Assembly: GCF_014197435.1 (NCBI RefSeq)
Contig: NZ_JACIFP010000001.1
Location: forward strand, 1,240,001-1,304,000
Length of the DNA: 64,000 nt
Direction: 5' to 3'
From: Gordonia humi
Lineage (GTDB): Bacteria; Actinomycetota; Actinomycetes; Mycobacteriales; Mycobacteriaceae
Every line of letters begins with the position of its first letter. The first letter of the stretch is position 1. The notes beneath the pieces are model-generated. The model worked only from the letters and a program-made list of their open reading frames with translations. It did no database searches and was not told the DNA's origin. The translations under genes and the position numbers were made by a program. This document shows positions 34,463 through 43,899 of this stretch, piece by piece.

Positions 34463-37400
34463 GCGGGGGTCGGGTTCTCGACGTCCTCGCGGCCACCCCG
34501 CTCCAACAGGGACTGCTCGCGCTCGCCTCCGCCGACCACGACGGGTACTCGGTGCAGTTGACCTGCGAACTGGTCGGAGGTCTGGACATGGAGCGGCTTC
34601 GCCGGGCGGTGCGCGAACTGCTCGGCAGGCACCCCAATCTGGGCGGCCGCTTCGTCGATTCGAACGTGCCGACACCGGTCCACGTGCTGCTCTCCGACGA
34701 CGACCTGCCCGTCGAGCTGATGCCCGCGGTGAGCGACGCCGCCGCTGCGGACGCGGTCCGGGAAGCACAGCGTCGACGCAGCTTCGACGTCCGGCGCGGC
34801 CCACTGCTGCGCTTCGCGGTGGTTCCGATCGCCGCCAGCGATCGTCAGTTGCTGGTGTGCACGGCGCATCACATCGTGCTGGACGGCTGGTCGTTCGTGC
34901 AGGCACTGACCGAGTTGTTCGACCTCTATCGGGGTCGAGGTCTGCCGCCGCCCCCGAGCGTGCGCCGCTATCTGCACTGGATCGCGGAACAGGACGACGT
35001 GCGGGCGCGCGAGCATTGGGCCGCGCGGTTCGCCGGCATCGACGAACCGACGCTGGTGGCGAGCAGTGCACCAGAGGTGGCGGTCGCCACCGACGGTACG
35101 GAGCCGACCGTCGTGCGCCGATCCTTCGGTGCGGCGGCCACCGCTCGACTGACTGAACGGGCCCGTTCGGTCGGAGTCACCGTCAACACCCTGCTGCAGT
35201 TCGCGGTCGCATCCGTGATCGCCACGGTCACCGGCCGCTCCGACGTGGTGGTGGGTGCCACCGTGTCGGGCCGCGCGGTACCGGTCCCCGAGGTGGAGCG
35301 GCTGGTGGGTCTGTTCATCCAGACCTTCCCGGTGCGCTTCGCCTTCACACCGGCCGAATCCGTCGAGGACTGCTGTCGCCGACTGCAGCGCGAGTTCGCA
35401 GCCGACGTGGAGCACGGTCACGTCGGTATGCGCTCGATCCTGGAGGCGGCGGGACGCGGTGCACGATTCGACACGCTGGTGGTGTTCCAGAACGCCGTCA
35501 GTCCGATCGAGCCGGAGCCGCTCGCCGACGGACTGTCCGTCGGCGACGTGTCGGCGACGAGCCTGACCCACTACCCGCTGGTGGTCATGCCCTTCGTCGC
35601 CGCGGACGACCTGACGGTCGACGTGGAGGCGCGGACCGCCGAACTCGGATCGCTCACCCCGGAGTGGATCTTGGATCAGCTCTTCGGGACGCTGACCGCG
35701 ATCATCGACACTGATCCGTCCGAGCCGGTCCGATCCATCGCTCCGCCGGATGCGGCCGTCGCCGCGCGTGCCGCCGACGTCGACACTTCGTCGCCCCCGG
35801 GCGCGACGACGGTGAGCGCGCGGTTCCGCGAGCACGTCCGCAGTCACCCCGAGCGGATCGCGGTGCGTCACGGGGCGGAGTCGATCACGTACGGCGAGCT
35901 GGACCGGCGCGCGCAGGCTCTGGCGTCCGTGCTGCTCCGGCGCGGCGTGGGAGTCGAAGACGCGGTCGCGGTGCAGGTGCCCCGTTCGCCGTTCGTGTTC
36001 GTCGCGCAGCTCGCGGCGGCGATGATCGGGGCCATGTCGGTGTACGTCGATCCCGATCTGCCGTCGGCCCGAATCGATGAATTGTCGCGGCAATGTGATT
36101 TCGCGGCGGTCGTCGTGCCGTCGGACGAGGCTTCGTCCACATGCTCGTCGGACCGGCTCGACGCTGCGAGCACGGCGCGGGTCTGGCCGGACACGGCGCT
36201 CTACGCCGTCTTCACCTCCGGATCGACGGGTACGCCGAAGGGAGTCATCGGCACACATCGCGGGATTCTGGCGTTGCGGGACGACCACGAGAACCGGGTC
36301 TACCGGCGGATCACGGATGCCGCCGATCCTCGGCCGCTGCGGATCGGCCACGGGTGGTCGTTCAGCTTCGACGCCGGCTGGCAGCCGACGCTCGCGCTGT
36401 TGTCCGGCCACACCGTGGTCCTGCTCGACGCTGAGACGACCCGGGACCCGGAAGCGTTGTCCAAGGCGATCGGCGACCACGAGATCAACATGATCGAGAT
36501 GTCGCCGTCGATGTTCCAGCACCTGACCGCGGCCGACCACCGCGGAATGGAACGCCTCGCCGTGGTCGGTCTGGGCGGTGAGGCGATCAGCCCGGAGACC
36601 TGGGAGCGGCTCCGGTCGCTGACGACTCATCCGATGAACTTCTACGGTCCGACGGAGACCACCGTCGACGCTGTCTCCGCGTCCATCCCGGACAGCGACT
36701 CGGTGGTGATCGGGACGCCCGTCGGGCGCATGCGGGCCCATCTCCTGGACCCGTGGCTTCGCCCGGTCCCCGATGGCGCGGTCGGTGAGCTCTATCTGGG
36801 CGGTCCGCAGGTCACGCGGGGTTATCTCGGCGACCCGGCCCGCACTGCCGGGCGCTTCGTCGCCGACCCGACGTCGCCGGGGGAACGCGTGTACCGCACC
36901 GGGGATCTGGCACGTCGCACGGTCCACGGGTCGATGGAGTACCTCGGACGCAGCGACGACCAGGTGAAGATCCGCGGACATCGGATCGAGCTCGGCGAGG
37001 TCACCGCGGCCGTTCAGCAACTGTCGGTGGTGGTCGACGCCGCAGTGCTGCCCTGGCGTCGAGCGGGTGGTGCGGCGCTCCGCGCATTCGTCGTCGCGCA
37101 CCCGGACGCCGAGGCGCTCGACAGTGAGACGGTCCGCGCCGCACTCGCCTCCGCGTTGCCGACGTACATGGTGCCCGGCCATTACACCTTCGTGGAACGA
37201 CTGCCGCTGACCGGTAACGGCAAGCTCGACACAGCGGCGTTGATGCGGATCCCGGCGGAGACCTCCCGAGCGCGGTCGCCGCGAGGGCCGGCGGAGCAAG
37301 CGCTCGCGGCTGCGGTGGAACAGGTCGTCGGCCTCGCCGTCGATCCCGAGGCAGAACTGCTCGACCACGGACTCGACAGCGTGGCACTGGTCGGGTTCGT

Positions 37401-37518
37401 CTCGGTGGCCCGTGACGCGGGCATCGATCTGACCATTCGCGACGTGCTTGAAGCGGGCACCGTCGCCGAACTCGCCCGCCGTACGGCGGCCCGGACCCCA
37501 CAAGAGGCTCTTTCATGA
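34459..37518 (+). CDS. NRPS 3: C-A-PCP
   Basis: A 1019-residue single module. The condensation domain has the canonical active site HHIVLDGWS (H137-G143). The adenylation domain shows FTSGSTGTPKG (from 585), SFSFDAGWQPTLALL with the amine-binding Asp at 638, YGPTETTVDAVSASI, YRTGDLAR, GRSDDQVKIRGHRIELGEV and GNGK. The carrier has LDHGLDSVALV (S974). An FDAGWQ-type pocket recalls A domains for ornithine-derived residues in actinobacterial siderophores, but the code was not decoded reliably. GTGA couples it to NRPS 2 and ATGA to NRPS 4. There is no thioesterase or epimerisation domain. Confidence 0.93.
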   Translation: MSGGRVLDVLAATPLQQGLLALASADHDGYSVQLTCELVGGLDMERLRRAVRELLGRHPNLGGRFVDSNVPTPVHVLLSDDDLPVELMPAVSDAAAADAVREAQRRRSFDVRRGPLLRFAVVPIAASDRQLLVCTAHHIVLDGWSFVQALTELFDLYRGRGLPPPPSVRRYLHWIAEQDDVRAREHWAARFAGIDEPTLVASSAPEVAVATDGTEPTVVRRSFGAAATARLTERARSVGVTVNTLLQFAVASVIATVTGRSDVVVGATVSGRAVPVPEVERLVGLFIQTFPVRFAFTPAESVEDCCRRLQREFAADVEHGHVGMRSILEAAGRGARFDTLVVFQNAVSPIEPEPLADGLSVGDVSATSLTHYPLVVMPFVAADDLTVDVEARTAELGSLTPEWILDQLFGTLTAIIDTDPSEPVRSIAPPDAAVAARAADVDTSSPPGATTVSARFREHVRSHPERIAVRHGAESITYGELDRRAQALASVLLRRGVGVEDAVAVQVPRSPFVFVAQLAAAMIGAMSVYVDPDLPSARIDELSRQCDFAAVVVPSDEASSTCSSDRLDAASTARVWPDTALYAVFTSGSTGTPKGVIGTHRGILALRDDHENRVYRRITDAADPRPLRIGHGWSFSFDAGWQPTLALLSGHTVVLLDAETTRDPEALSKAIGDHEINMIEMSPSMFQHLTAADHRGMERLAVVGLGGEAISPETWERLRSLTTHPMNFYGPTETTVDAVSASIPDSDSVVIGTPVGRMRAHLLDPWLRPVPDGAVGELYLGGPQVTRGYLGDPARTAGRFVADPTSPGERVYRTGDLARRTVHGSMEYLGRSDDQVKIRGHRIELGEVTAAVQQLSVVVDAAVLPWRRAGGAALRAFVVAHPDAEALDSETVRAALASALPTYMVPGHYTFVERLPLTGNGKLDTAALMRIPAETSRARSPRGPAEQALAAAVEQVVGLAVDPEAELLDHGLDSVALVGFVSVARDAGIDLTIRDVLEAGTVAELARRTAARTPQEALS

Positions 37519-40500
37519 CTCGATCGGCTTTGCCGACTGGACATCTCGACCTCGCCGATCGACGCGCCGTCGACGCGGTGAACGCGGCGAGCGCCGACGA
37601 GCCGCCGGTTCGCGAGGTGTGGTCCGCGGTGGAGGAGGCGATCGCGCGTCACGCCGATAGAACCGCTGTGGTCACCGCCGCCGAGACCGTGACCTACTCC
37701 GAACTCGACACCCGAGTCGCGGCCTTCGCCGCGCGTCTCGCAGAAGCCGGGATCGAACGCGACCTGGTCGCCGTGGCGTTGCCGAAGAGCGTCGATCAGG
37801 TGGCCGCGGTGCTGGCGGTGCTCGCTCGGGGCGGCGCCTTTCTCCCCGTCCCGAAGCGCTGGCCCGCAGCTCGCCGCGATGCGGTGTTGCAGAGCGCACA
37901 GCCCACGGCGATCGTCGACGAAGACGGACTGCACCGGCTCGCTACGGACACCGAGACCGCAGCCGCACCTGCGCGGCTCCCGGCGGGCACCGCCTACGTG
38001 ATCTACACATCGGGGTCCACCGGAACGCCGAAGGGCGTGACCGTCTCGTCCACCGGGGCGATGTGCACGGTGGACGCGTCGGTCGCCGAGTACCGGATCG
38101 GACCGGACGACCGCATCCTCGGGCTGTCGAGCCTCGCATTCGACTTGTCGGTATGGGATCTGTTCGCCGCGCTGACATCGGGTGCGACGCTGGTCCTGCC
38201 CGACGACTCCCGGGAGGGTGCGGAGGACCCGGACGAGCTGCTCGGCATGATGCGACGGCACTCGATCACCGTCACGATGGGTGCGCCCGCGCTCATCGAT
38301 CTGATCGTCCTGGCGGCGGAGGCCGACAACACCTCGAACCTGCCGGACTGGCGGCTGGTGTTGACCGGCGGTGATTGGATTCCGCTGCAGCTGCCCGGTC
38401 GCGCCGCCGCGATCGGTGCGACGGGGATGGAGTTCGTCAGCATCGGCGGCGCCACCGAGTGTTCGCTGTTCTCGGTGGTCCATCGAGTGGACGAGGTGAG
38501 CGCGGACTGGTCGTCGATCCCGTACGGCCGCGCGGTCGCCGGGCACACCGCATACGTCCTCGACGACGACGGCGGTGTCTGTCGAATCGGTGAGACCGGC
38601 GACATCTGGTACGGGGGCCGCGGGGTGGGGCTCGGCTATTGGCGCGACGCAGATCGCACCGCCGAGGTGTTTCGCGCCCATCCGGTGACAGGCGAGCGGA
38701 TGTACCGCAGCGGTGACCGGGGCCGCTATGCGAGTGCGGGCCATATCGAGCTGCTGGGCCGCGCCGATCGACAGATCCAGCTGCGCGGTTACCGGATCGA
38801 ACTCGGCGAAGTGGAGACAGCGCTCCTGAGCGTGCCAGGAGTACAGGCCGCGGTCGTCACGACCCGGGTGCGCCGGACCGGACCGCCGGCCGTGACCGGT
38901 GTCGTCGCGCACGCGGTGGCTCCCGATCTCGATCCGCCGCAGATCATGGAGCGGTTGGTCGCGGTGCTGCCGGACTACGCCGTGCCCGCCGCCGTCCTGG
39001 TGCACGAGGCCTTTCCACTGACGTCGAACGGCAAATGGGATCGCGACACGCTGGCGGCGATGGCGGAGAACAGCGGTCCCGCTCGTGACGAACTCGGTGA
39101 TCTCGACGGGGGCGTCGGCGTCGTCGAGGGCGACGCGGACCTGGCGGACGCCGTCGCGGCGATCTGGGAGGCGGAGCTCGGCGGGACTCGCGTCACCGGC
39201 TCCGCCGACTTCTTCGCGCTTGGCGGAGACTCCCTGTCCGCTGTCCGAGTGATCTACCGCTTGCGATCCGAACTCGGTCTGCAGGTGCGGATGTCTGCAC
39301 TGCAGGAGACCCCGATGCTGCGCGATTTCGTCGCAGGCCTGTCGCAGGATGCGGGCGGGCCGCCGGCGGCCGGAGCGGAGCACGTCGCGATCGTCTCGGA
39401 GCCGGACCGTCGACATGAGCCGTTCCCGTTGACCGATCAGCAGCAGGCGTACGTGCTCGGTCGCGGTGACGACTTCGCGTCCGGGCGGGTGGCGTGTCAC
39501 GTGTACGTCGAGTATCGGGCCGTGCCCGGCCGGACCGTCGAGCTCGATCGTCTGAACCGCGCCTGGCAGCAGGTGATCGACCGCCACGATGCGCTCCGGA
39601 TCGTCATCGATCCGGAGACCATGACCCAGCGGGTGCTCACCGATGTGCCGGAGCTGCAGGTGGAGACCGTGACCGGTGAGCATGCGGCGGCGCAGGTCCG
39701 CGAGCGTCTGTCCCACGAGGTCCGCGATCCGGCGGTCTGGCCTCTCTTCGCGGTTGTAGCGGAACTCGACGACGACCGCCGGGTGCGGCGCCTGATGCTC
39801 AGCGTCGACGCGCTGATCAGCGATTTCCGTGGTCTGCGGGTGATGCTCGACGATCTTGAGACCTTCTACCGGGGAACGCCCCTCGAACCGCTCGACGTCA
39901 CCTTCCGCGACTACGTCCTGGCCGCGCGCGCGCTCGACGACGGACCGGCCGGTGTCGCGGGCGCGGCCTACTGGGCCGAGCGTGTGCACGATCTGCCGGA
40001 CGGACCCCGGTTGCCGATGATCGCCGCAGCCGACGACCTCGCAAAGCCGCGGTTCGTCGCCCGGCACCACAGGTTGTCGGCGGAGCGGTGGGCGGCGGTG
40101 CGCGACCGTGCGGCGGCGTGGGGAGTCACATCGACCGCGGTGCTGGTCGGGTGTTACGCCGCGACGTTGGCACGCTGGTCGGAGACCGGTCACTTCACCC
40201 TCAACATCCCCAATTTCAACAGGCTCCCGCTGCACGGTCAGGTAGACCATCTGATCGGCGAGTTCGCGACTTTCGTGCTGCTCGAGGTGACTGTGGACCC
40301 GGACGAGCCGTTCGCCGACTTCTGTCGCCGGATACAACGGCGGCTCTGGGACGACATGGACGCCGGCCGCCGCAGCGGAGTGTCCGTCCTACGCGACGTC
40401 GCGGCCGTTCGCGGCGGACTCGATTCGCCGTTCGCGCCGGTGGTGCTGACGAGCGAGGTGGCGATCGACGGTGGCGAGCACGACGCGGTGCTCGACGGTG

Positions 40501-42620
40501 CGCTGATCGAGGACTATGCGGTGACGCAGACACCGCAGGTCTGGATGGACATGCGCATCGAGGAACGCGCGGGCGTGCTCCGCGTCAACTGGGACGTGAT
40601 GGACGAGTTGTTCCCGAGCGGGCTGCCCGACGAGCTGTTCGCGCATTTCACCGGGACACTGGACGCCGTGGCTTCGGGCGCGACACCAGCCGACGTTACC
40701 GGCGACGGAGTCGTCGACGCCGAGCTTCACGGTCCGTCGGCACCCGCCGCGGCGCTCGCTCATTCGCGAATCCTCGACGCGATGCGGGCCGATCCGCGGG
40801 CGCCGCTGGTGGACGACGGCGATCGGGTCTGGTCGCGCGGCGAGATCGGGATGGCCGCGTGCCGGGTGACGGGTCGGCTGCGGGCCGCCGGAGTGGGTCG
40901 GTCGGATCTGGTCGCGGTGATCCTCGATCGCGGTGCGGCGCAGTTCGCCGCGGTCTACGGCGTCCTCGGCGCCGGAGCGACATATGTTCCGGTGGACCCC
41001 GACCTCCCGGCGGACCGTATTCGGAGCATCCTCGACGCCGCGGGTCCGGCGGCCGTGCTGCACGATCGGCGCAGTGGGCCGCAGCCCGGCGTCGACTCGA
41101 TCGCGATCGAGGAGCTGGTCGAGGGTCAGCGTCCGGAGCCCGGCACCCTCGAATCGTGGCTCGACTCGGCGGCCTCGGCGGCGTCGCCGACCGACCGCGC
41201 ATATGTCCTGTTCACCTCGGGCTCCACCGGGAAACCCAAGGGGGTGATGGTCCGCCACGACGCACTGAGCGCGTGCGTCGACGCGACCATCGGCAGGTTC
41301 GGTCTGAACGCAGACACGCGCAGCCTGGCCGTCTCCGCGCTGCACCACGACATGTCGGTGTTCGACTTCTTCGTCGTCCCGGCCGCGGGCGGAGCGGCGG
41401 TGACCGTCGATCACGGCCTGCGCCGCGATCCGATTCACTGGGCGGAACGAAGTGCGGAGGGCGGTGCCGGAGCGCTGTGCGCGGTGCCCGCGATGGTCAC
41501 CATGCTGTGCGACGGGCTCGTCCACGAACCGGTCGCCGCCGCGGGACTGCGCCTGGTCCTGACCGGCGGCGACCGAGTGTCACCCCAACTGGTGACGCGT
41601 CTGCGCGCCTCGAGCCCGGAGATCGTCGTCGCATCGATCGGCGGACCGACCGAGACCACCGCTTGGAACATCTGGCATGTGGTGCAGGCCGACGCAGCGG
41701 TGCCGGAGCCGGTACCGTACGGCACGCCGATCGCTGGAACCTCGTACCGCATCGTCGACGACCACGGCCGGACACGACCCCGCTGGGTGACCGGTGAGAT
41801 GGAGGTGTCCGGCGTCAGCGTGGCGGACGGCTACCTGGGGGCCGACGTCCTGACGCGGGCGGTGTTCGCGGAGCGCGACGGTGTCCGGACGTTCCGTACC
41901 GGTGACCGGGGGTTCGTGAACGGCGACGGGGAGATCGTCTTCGTCGGTCGCGCCGACGACCAGGTGAAGATCCGCGGCAATCGGATCGAACCGGGCGAGG
42001 TCGAGGCTCACCTTCGCGCCGTGCCGGGGGTGGTCGAAGCCGCGGTCGTGGTGTTCGCCGATCCCGACGGACAACCGGGCGGTTTGATCGGCTACGTGAC
42101 CGGGGAAGTCACCGAACACGCCGTCGCCGACCAGGTGCGGCGGACGCTGCCGGAGACGATGGTGCCGTCACGAGTAGTGGTGCTCGACGCGATACCGCTG
42201 TCGCCGAACGGCAAGATCGACCGTCGGGCACTGCCGGAGCCCCGAGCGTTGGGCGGGCGGGGCGAGCCGTCCGCCCGCGACGTCGAGCACAGCGACGCCG
42301 AACCCGCCACCGCGCTGGAGGAGATGCTCTGCTTGGTGTGGGGCCGCGAGCTCGGTGCCGACCGGGTGCGACCACACGACAACTTCTTCTCGCTGGGCGG
42401 AAACTCGTTGCTCGCCTCGCGGATCATCATGCGACTGCGAGAAGCATTCGCCGACACCGGCATCAGCCTGCGGGTGGTGGTGAACACGAAGGATGTGAGT
42501 GCCATGGCCGAGGCGCTGCGCGGTGCCGAACCCCACCCGGGAACTCTGGAGCAGATCGCGCAGATCTATCTGGAGGTCGAGCAGATGGCAGAGGCCGAGG
42601 TGGACCAGATCCTCAGCTGA
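37515..42620 (+). CDS. NRPS 4: A-PCP-Cy-A-PCP
   Basis: A 1701-residue synthetase. It opens directly with an adenylation domain (IYTSGSTGTPKG from 163, AFDLSVWDLF with D210, GGATECSLFSVVH), the mark of an initiating module. Carrier 1 follows (FALGGDSLSAV, S573), then a heterocyclization domain (FPLTDQQQAYVLGR, VDALISD with D765 and D770, HLIGEFATFVLLEV), a second A domain (LFTSGSTGKPKG from 1232, HHDMSVFDF, GGPTETTAWNIWH, PNGKIDR) and carrier 2 (FFSLGGNSLLAS, S1631). The A5 motifs and the Cy domain predict Ser, Thr or Cys and an oxazoline or thiazoline ring. The second module is a close paralog of NRPS 1. The tail ends EQMAEAEVDQILS. No thioesterase. Confidence 0.93.
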   Translation: MTRSALPTGHLDLADRRAVDAVNAASADEPPVREVWSAVEEAIARHADRTAVVTAAETVTYSELDTRVAAFAARLAEAGIERDLVAVALPKSVDQVAAVLAVLARGGAFLPVPKRWPAARRDAVLQSAQPTAIVDEDGLHRLATDTETAAAPARLPAGTAYVIYTSGSTGTPKGVTVSSTGAMCTVDASVAEYRIGPDDRILGLSSLAFDLSVWDLFAALTSGATLVLPDDSREGAEDPDELLGMMRRHSITVTMGAPALIDLIVLAAEADNTSNLPDWRLVLTGGDWIPLQLPGRAAAIGATGMEFVSIGGATECSLFSVVHRVDEVSADWSSIPYGRAVAGHTAYVLDDDGGVCRIGETGDIWYGGRGVGLGYWRDADRTAEVFRAHPVTGERMYRSGDRGRYASAGHIELLGRADRQIQLRGYRIELGEVETALLSVPGVQAAVVTTRVRRTGPPAVTGVVAHAVAPDLDPPQIMERLVAVLPDYAVPAAVLVHEAFPLTSNGKWDRDTLAAMAENSGPARDELGDLDGGVGVVEGDADLADAVAAIWEAELGGTRVTGSADFFALGGDSLSAVRVIYRLRSELGLQVRMSALQETPMLRDFVAGLSQDAGGPPAAGAEHVAIVSEPDRRHEPFPLTDQQQAYVLGRGDDFASGRVACHVYVEYRAVPGRTVELDRLNRAWQQVIDRHDALRIVIDPETMTQRVLTDVPELQVETVTGEHAAAQVRERLSHEVRDPAVWPLFAVVAELDDDRRVRRLMLSVDALISDFRGLRVMLDDLETFYRGTPLEPLDVTFRDYVLAARALDDGPAGVAGAAYWAERVHDLPDGPRLPMIAAADDLAKPRFVARHHRLSAERWAAVRDRAAAWGVTSTAVLVGCYAATLARWSETGHFTLNIPNFNRLPLHGQVDHLIGEFATFVLLEVTVDPDEPFADFCRRIQRRLWDDMDAGRRSGVSVLRDVAAVRGGLDSPFAPVVLTSEVAIDGGEHDAVLDGALIEDYAVTQTPQVWMDMRIEERAGVLRVNWDVMDELFPSGLPDELFAHFTGTLDAVASGATPADVTGDGVVDAELHGPSAPAAALAHSRILDAMRADPRAPLVDDGDRVWSRGEIGMAACRVTGRLRAAGVGRSDLVAVILDRGAAQFAAVYGVLGAGATYVPVDPDLPADRIRSILDAAGPAAVLHDRRSGPQPGVDSIAIEELVEGQRPEPGTLESWLDSAASAASPTDRAYVLFTSGSTGKPKGVMVRHDALSACVDATIGRFGLNADTRSLAVSALHHDMSVFDFFVVPAAGGAAVTVDHGLRRDPIHWAERSAEGGAGALCAVPAMVTMLCDGLVHEPVAAAGLRLVLTGGDRVSPQLVTRLRASSPEIVVASIGGPTETTAWNIWHVVQADAAVPEPVPYGTPIAGTSYRIVDDHGRTRPRWVTGEMEVSGVSVADGYLGADVLTRAVFAERDGVRTFRTGDRGFVNGDGEIVFVGRADDQVKIRGNRIEPGEVEAHLRAVPGVVEAAVVVFADPDGQPGGLIGYVTGEVTEHAVADQVRRTLPETMVPSRVVVLDAIPLSPNGKIDRRALPEPRALGGRGEPSARDVEHSDAEPATALEEMLCLVWGRELGADRVRPHDNFFSLGGNSLLASRIIMRLREAFADTGISLRVVVNTKDVSAMAEALRGAEPHPGTLEQIAQIYLEVEQMAEAEVDQILS

Positions 42621-42640
42621 TCCACCGTGCCGCCGAGACA

Positions 42641-42678
42641 CAGCAGGTCCCCGCGAGCGATCTCGCGGGGACCTGCTG
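42641..42678. terminator. Strong bidirectional terminator hairpin
   Basis: A perfect 17-bp inverted repeat (42641-42657 with 42662-42678, arm CAGCAGGTCCCCGCGAG) around a CGAT loop, lying between the convergent stops of NRPS 4 and the siderophore-binding protein gene. It should stop transcription from both sides. Confidence 0.85.
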
Positions 42679-42701
42679 CACGGTTCGAGGGTCGGAAGAG
42701 A

Positions 42702-43712
42702 CTACTGGCCGTCGTTGAGCTTGGTCAGCGCCGGCTTCAGGGAATCGAGGCCGAACGGGATCGAGGTCACCGTCGGGAACGCCAGAGCGGTGTAGGTGAG
42801 GCTGTCGGTGCCGAAGTAGGCGCCCGACTTCACCGCGGCGAGCTGCTGGAAGAGCGGCGATCCGGTGATCGACTGCTCGGTGCCCTCGGCGAACCCGAGC
42901 GTGAGGAACTGGGCGGCGCCGATCGTGTCGACGAGCTTCTCCATCGACACCTCGGTGGTGCCCGCTCCGACCTTCGAGGAGTCGGACGAGTCGTCGAGCT
43001 CGGTCTTGTCGAGCTTGCCGTCGAGCTTCAGCCCGAGCTGGGTGAACAGTCGCCCCATCGGGGTCTGCGAGGTGGACTCGGCCGAGACGACTCCCGGCGC
43101 GTAGACGGCACCGGTCGCGTATGTCTTGCCCTTGATGTTCGGGAACTGCTCGGCGGTGTCGGTGATCGCCTTCTCGGTCTCACCGACCAGCTTGTCCGCT
43201 TCGGATGCGAGGCCGAGCGCCTGGCCGATCTCCTTGGTGGTGTCGCGCCAGTCCGTGGTCAGAACACCGTCGATGTCGCTCACCACCGGAGCGATCTTCT
43301 TGAGCTCGTCGTACTGTGCGTCCACACCGCCGAGGCCGGTCGCCAGAATCACGTCGGGACGCAGCGCGAGGACCTGCTCCACGTTCACCCCCTGAGGGCT
43401 GTAGTCGATCTTCTCGACGGATCCGAGCGGCTTCTCCCACGGCCACGATGAGACCTGGACGGCGCCGACGGGCGTCACGCCCAACGCACGAGAGACGTCG
43501 AGGTCGGGCACGCCGAGGGTGACGACCCGAGTGGGCTTCTTCTCGATCTGAACCTCGCCCAGTCGGGTTTGGAGCGAGACGGGGAACGCGGAGTCGTCGC
43601 CCGATGAGGACGCCGCGTCGTCGCTGGATTCCGAAGAGCAGCCGACGAGCCCGGCGACGACGAGGGCGGCGGAGACGGCGATGACGCCGAGTCGTGTTCG
43701 TTGAAATTTCAT
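42702..43712 (-). CDS. Ferric-siderophore-binding lipoprotein (FecB/FhuD-like)
   Basis: A 336-residue secreted binding protein. The signal peptide ends in the lipobox GLVGC (C25), followed by a serine/aspartate-rich linker and a class III periplasmic-binding fold: RVVTLGVPDLDVSRALGVTP, then VEQVLALRPDVILATGLGG, IAPVVSD and a long bridging helix. This is the substrate receptor for the FecCD/FecE-type importer encoded divergently. The ATG at 43712 (MKFQRTRLG) is preferred over 43733, because the latter's extra residues precede a normal signal peptide. An IdeR-like box starts 24 bases upstream. Confidence 0.92.
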   Translation of the reverse strand: MKFQRTRLGVIAVSAALVVAGLVGCSSESSDDAASSSGDDSAFPVSLQTRLGEVQIEKKPTRVVTLGVPDLDVSRALGVTPVGAVQVSSWPWEKPLGSVEKIDYSPQGVNVEQVLALRPDVILATGLGGVDAQYDELKKIAPVVSDIDGVLTTDWRDTTKEIGQALGLASEADKLVGETEKAITDTAEQFPNIKGKTYATGAVYAPGVVSAESTSQTPMGRLFTQLGLKLDGKLDKTELDDSSDSSKVGAGTTEVSMEKLVDTIGAAQFLTLGFAEGTEQSITGSPLFQQLAAVKSGAYFGTDSLTYTALAFPTVTSIPFGLDSLKPALTKLNDGQ

Positions 43713-43735
43713 AAGCGGAGCGTACAGCGTCACAC

Positions 43736-43754
43736 TTAGGCTTGCCTAGCCTGG
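43736..43754 (-). promoter_or_regulatory. IdeR-like box upstream of siderophore-binding lipoprotein
   Basis: TTAGGCTTGCCTAGCCTGG matches the IdeR consensus at about 13 of 19 positions. It is positioned to cover the promoter of the minus-strand lipoprotein gene. It is weaker than the boxes at the NRPS genes. Confidence 0.6.
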
Positions 43755-43801
43755 TTTGTCGGGGATGCGTCGGGCCCCGCTCTGAGGAACGTTACCCCGG
43801 C

Positions 43802-43820
43802 GCAGGCTAGGCTGTCCTGA
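43802..43820 (+). promoter_or_regulatory. IdeR-like box upstream of FecCD permease operon
   Basis: GCAGGCTAGGCTGTCCTGA matches the IdeR consensus at about 13 of 19 positions, with an intact AGGCTAGGCT core. It lies about 80 bases before the first permease start and 66 bases from the box serving the divergent lipoprotein gene. The rest of this 187-base gap shows only a short repeat near 43818-43838. Confidence 0.6.
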
Positions 43821-43899
43821 ATCCTGGTGAATCAGGTGACGACCGACCAGAAGGAGAGGCGATCGTGATTCTCGGCAGTAGGGAGTGCGGGCCGTCACG

